DNA of 8,081 nt from Epulopiscium sp. Nele67-Bin004 (GTDB lineage Bacteria; Bacillota_A; Clostridia; Lachnospirales; Cellulosilyticaceae). The notes under the pieces were generated by a model. The model saw only the letters and a list, made by a program, of their open reading frames with translations, was not told where the DNA came from and searched no databases. Shown one piece after another: positions 5,818 to 8,081 of the stretch. The stretch covers positions 1 to 8,081 of the forward strand of contig LNZQ01000102.1 in assembly GCA_002007315.1 (NCBI GenBank), in the 5' to 3' direction. The first letter of the stretch is position 1; each line of letters opens with the position of its first letter. The position numbers were made by a program, and so were the translations under genes.

Positions 5818-6204
5818 ACAAATTCCCCCTACTCAATATTATTTACATTGCATAATTATTCATAATAATATAAATATTCTCTAAGCTATATTGACATTTA
5901 TATGTTTATGAAATTCAATTATGCATGATTAGCAATATGTTTGTTACAATTTTACCTAGTCTGTGTGTGAATTTATTTACTAAAAAAGAAACTTTACTAT
6001 ATAAAAATTTCTTTTATTAGTTTTTTCTTACATATTGCATTGATTAAATGATAGCATATATTATACATTTATGCACCAACTTTTTATTGGTAATTATAGA
6101 TTTTATGACAACTCACATACAAAGTTTTATTAAAAATTTTTTCATAGTACAAATATAAGTAAATTTCCTCTATGATTTGTACTATTTTAGACATATTCGT
6201 CTAC
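5818..6204 (-). promoter_or_regulatory. 387-bp intergenic region with the symporter promoter and a long leader
   Basis: No ORF is present. On the minus strand TTGTAT (6117-6122) and TATAAT (6093-6098), with an 18-base spacer, form a plausible promoter. A second TATAAT at 6060-6065 has no good -35. Either would give a 5' leader of about 240-275 bases, very AT-rich, with a near-palindromic ATGCAT-centred word at about 5919-5932. I see no recognisable riboswitch or T-box. The right-hand part holds the hairpin listed separately. Confidence 0.5.
6144..6185 (-). terminator. Terminator-like hairpin after the permease gene
   Basis: Perfect 11-base arms ATAGTACAAAT (6144-6154) and ATTTGTACTAT (6175-6185) enclose a 20-base loop, starting about 20 bases after the permease stop. 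The following minus-strand bases are GAAAAAATTTTT, a short T run. The loop is long for an intrinsic terminator, so a regulatory stem is an alternative. Confidence 0.6.
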
Positions 6205-6385
6205 TTATAAAATAAATATAGCTACAGCTGTTGTTACAACAAGCCCCGATACAACAGGAACTATGTTGCGATGTGCAAGCTCGATAGGGCTTACCCCCGC
6301 AATTGATGACGCCGAAACGAGTGCCCACGGCATCAAACAACCCCCACCAACCCATACACTAGCAATTTGTCCCCATTGCCGTTGG
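6205..6385 (-). CDS. C-terminal end of an unidentified membrane permease, cut by the contig junction
   Basis: About 55 codons of bacterial-looking coding sequence end in TAA at 6205-6207. They encode GQIASVWVGGGCLMPWALV, then SPIELAHRN, then a hydrophobic helix PVVSGLVVTTAVAIFIL at the very end. The layout (Gly-rich re-entrant-like segment, short charged turn, last transmembrane helix) suits a secondary transporter of the ion-transporter type, but I cannot name the family. Upstream of about 6385 the frame runs into the right flank. A run of four C on the plus strand (6371-6374) may hide a one-base error: with one base less, the protein would read PTAMGQIASVW, a more natural sequence than RQWGQIASVW. 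The symporter gene follows on the same strand after a terminator-like hairpin. Confidence 0.6.
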
Positions 6386-6980
6386 AAACACACTGTTCTG
6401 CACCAGCCTGTCCTGCTACTCCAGGTAAGACACTGCTGCCTGCATCTTCTGCATTTCAAATAATTATTTTTCAACTTATGATTTGCTTAAAACTTCCGTT
6501 AGTTAAGGTTAATGAGGAAAATGTTCCGAGAGTTTGAGCATGAATACCTTGCAACATCTGCTCCACAGGTTCGAAGGATTTGAAACAGATGTCACATTGA
6601 TGCTTGCAATTACTTTTGTGTTGAATTCAGAAAAACCTCTTGGCAGCAGCTTGTGGAAACACTTCTAAAATAGCATTTTGCCATCATGTGACATTTAAAC
6701 TCTCCACTGAAACTCAGACAAATAAAATTATTTTAGGCTCAGCTTGTCTTTAAGACACTGAACCACTGCAGCTGTTCCTGAAGTGTGGTGCTTCCTTTAG
6801 TTGAAGGGGAGCCATTATCAACTGATCTGTGGGAAACTGAGGCGTCAGTGTGACATCAATAAGTACCAGCTTTATAGTCAGTTTATCTGTGGGAAAAGGT
6901 TTTGTCTTTAAATCAATCTCTATGTGGAAGTAAAAACACTTGTATACGTCATTAATGCTGTGGTGTGTATGCAGGTAGGA

Positions 6981-7005
6981 CTGAGTATAAGGTTTACATA
7001 CTCAG
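6981..7005. repeat. Short inverted repeat
   Basis: CTGAGTAT (6981-6988) and ATACTCAG (6998-7005) are perfect 8-base inverted arms around a 9-base centre. It lies in the probable vertebrate flank. It could be chance or part of a decayed transposon; no function is claimed. Confidence 0.5.
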
Positions 7006-7141
7006 TGGGATATTTTAAATTTGAAAAATGAACTGTTACCTCTGATGGACCAACTATGTTACTGTGACAGTCTTTGTTAATCACCTCAAACCTATAAATT
7101 TGTCTCTTACCTCCTGGCTGACAGAGTCACTGAAGCAGCAT

Positions 7142-7164
7142 GAGAGAAAGAAAGAAAGAGAAAG
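7142..7164. repeat. GAAA-type purine microsatellite
   Basis: An uninterrupted purine run made mostly of GAAA units on the plus strand. Such simple repeats are frequent in vertebrate genomes and rare in low-GC Firmicutes coding DNA, which supports a eukaryotic origin for this flank. Confidence 0.8.
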
Positions 7165-7938
7165 TAAACGTTTTGTCTAGAGCCGTAAGAACTGGATGAT
7201 TTCTATGTTAAAGGAAAACTAGCTGGACTAGTTAGAAACAATTATTAATTGTTTTAGTCTCTTTTTAAACAATTAGTCTCAATTTGAACAGTTTCTGGTT
7301 CCAGTTTCGTGAATGTAATGATTTTCTGCTTTTCTTTTTCATTCATGGTTCTTTAATTTTAAGTGTTTTGGTTTTAGACCGTTTCACCATTTCTGGACAT
7401 TTTGTAGAATATCAGTTCATCCTGTAAATAAGCAGCATAAGCATAATCAATGATTAAAATTTAAAGTGTTCAATAATTTGGAGCTATTTGTAGCAAGGAT
7501 ACTCTGTGCTTAATTAAGTCCATTTGTTCAGCATGTAATTGAACTTTCAGCTTTATATCATCTTTAAAATTTTTTGTGTAATTATCATTTTTACAGGTTT
7601 TTGTTTTTGCCATTTTTCCTTCTTGCTGTGTCTGGTGGGCCTGACCGAACTTTTGGGGGTGATGCAGACACCGATATCTGGGAGAAAGAAAATTCTGATA
7701 TCCAAAATCAAAATGTTCAAATTCTCCTAACAAAGATATGTAGTGGTGGCAGGATATCTCACATCTTAGCAGAACTTTGATCATGAAACACTTCACTTAT
7801 TTATCATTTAAAAACAAATCCCTTTGCTGGACAAACCATGTAATTACACCCAGGGAAAATTTGCGCCTCAGCTGACGAACACAGCCGAACTGATGCCTCT
7901 CAGAAAAGGGGATGGATGATTAAATATCAGAAGAACGA

Positions 7939-8081
7939 GCTCTGGAGCATACCATTCAAAAAATGTCTTCCTCATAGTCCGACAGTCAGAGTCTGTTTGA
8001 CTCTGAGGAAGACTTTTTTCTTGAAACGTCAGTCTTTTGCTCCAGAATAAATTGCCTTACTTTAACCATGTGCTCCAGAGC
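7939..8081. repeat. Nested inverted-repeat unit, probable 3' tail of a vertebrate interspersed repeat
   Basis: Three sets of inverted arms are nested. GCTCTGGAGCA (7939-7949) pairs with TGCTCCAGAGC (8071-8081). GTCTTCCTCA (7965-7974) pairs with TGAGGAAGAC (8004-8013). TCAGAGTC (7986-7993) pairs with GACTCTGA (7999-8006). The string TGAGGAAGAC followed by CTTGAAACGTCAG and then AATAAA (8046-8051) resembles the GAGGAAG...GAAACGT tail seen in many animal interspersed repeats. The outer arm ends exactly at the window edge, so the unit may continue. Confidence 0.6.

Larger units (their letters stand above)
6390..8081. other. Right flank, probable vertebrate (fish) non-coding DNA
   Basis: No bacterial ORF of substance or Shine-Dalgarno site appears in nearly 1.7 kb. 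CTCCAGGTAAGA at 6420-6430 fits a eukaryotic splice donor (CAG|GTAAGA). The sequence just before it, from about 6386, can be read on the plus strand as a short open exon-like piece, but I cannot identify a gene. A GAAA microsatellite (7142-7164), scattered inverted repeats and the repeat tail at the end of the window are typical of vertebrate intronic or intergenic DNA. The junction lies somewhere between 6374 and 6424. Confidence 0.65.

Noticed and set aside
6263..6463. Plus-strand open frame over the permease fragment
   Set aside because: It is the reverse of the permease coding sequence, lacks a start signal and crosses the junction.
7470..7796. Open frames on both strands near 7470-7796
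   Set aside because: Low-complexity translations without family resemblance or start signals, in DNA that looks eukaryotic and non-coding.

Overview
This window looks like a chimera. A block of about 5.75 kb of bacterial DNA (roughly 641 to 6385) sits between two stretches that read as vertebrate, most likely fish, non-coding DNA (1 to about 640, and about 6390 to 8081). The bacterial part is low-GC with strong GGAGG/GGGGG ribosome binding sites and TTGATA/TATAAT-type promoters. Its HTH/TPR regulator resembles those of Lachnospiraceae-like Clostridia. The flanks have no bacterial-style ORFs, contain splice-site-like motifs and a GAAA microsatellite, and end in a nested inverted repeat followed by AATAAA. 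Both joins cut bacterial genes in mid-sequence. The simplest explanation is a misassembly or contamination between a fish host and a gut bacterium, not a real transfer. The organism assignment is inferred from sequence style only.

All bacterial genes lie on the minus strand. Reading in transcription order from right to left: the C-terminal end of an unidentified membrane permease (6205 to about 6385); a 387-bp intergenic region with a terminator-like hairpin and a promoter; a complete dicarboxylate/amino acid:cation symporter of the SLC1/DAACS family (4549-5817) ending in a strong terminator; and a three-gene operon with its own -10 box. That operon holds a small unknown helical protein (4129-4464), a TerB-like/beta-helix protein (2936-4114) and an HTH/TPR regulator (2171-2911). 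Next come a mobile element (about 1466-2173), the C-terminal end of a type I-C Cas3 (950-1465), and the first 38 codons of Cas5c (641-754) behind its own promoter.

The most interesting object is the 708-bp element at about 1466-2173. Its first half, read on the minus strand, has the P, Q, R and S core elements of a group I intron in the right order. Its far end has an IS605-type right-end hairpin and a TnpB omega-RNA-like tail. It starts directly after TTGAT, the target reported for the C. difficile IStron CdISt1. It is therefore an IStron-like group I intron/IS200-IS605 hybrid with neither tnpA nor tnpB. Its upstream flank is the truncated HTH/TPR gene and its downstream flank is cas3 without its first three quarters, so the two flanks do not come from one gene. 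A deletion or recombination between two IStron copies, or an assembly collapse, would explain this. Precise removal of the element would join the two reading frames in phase.
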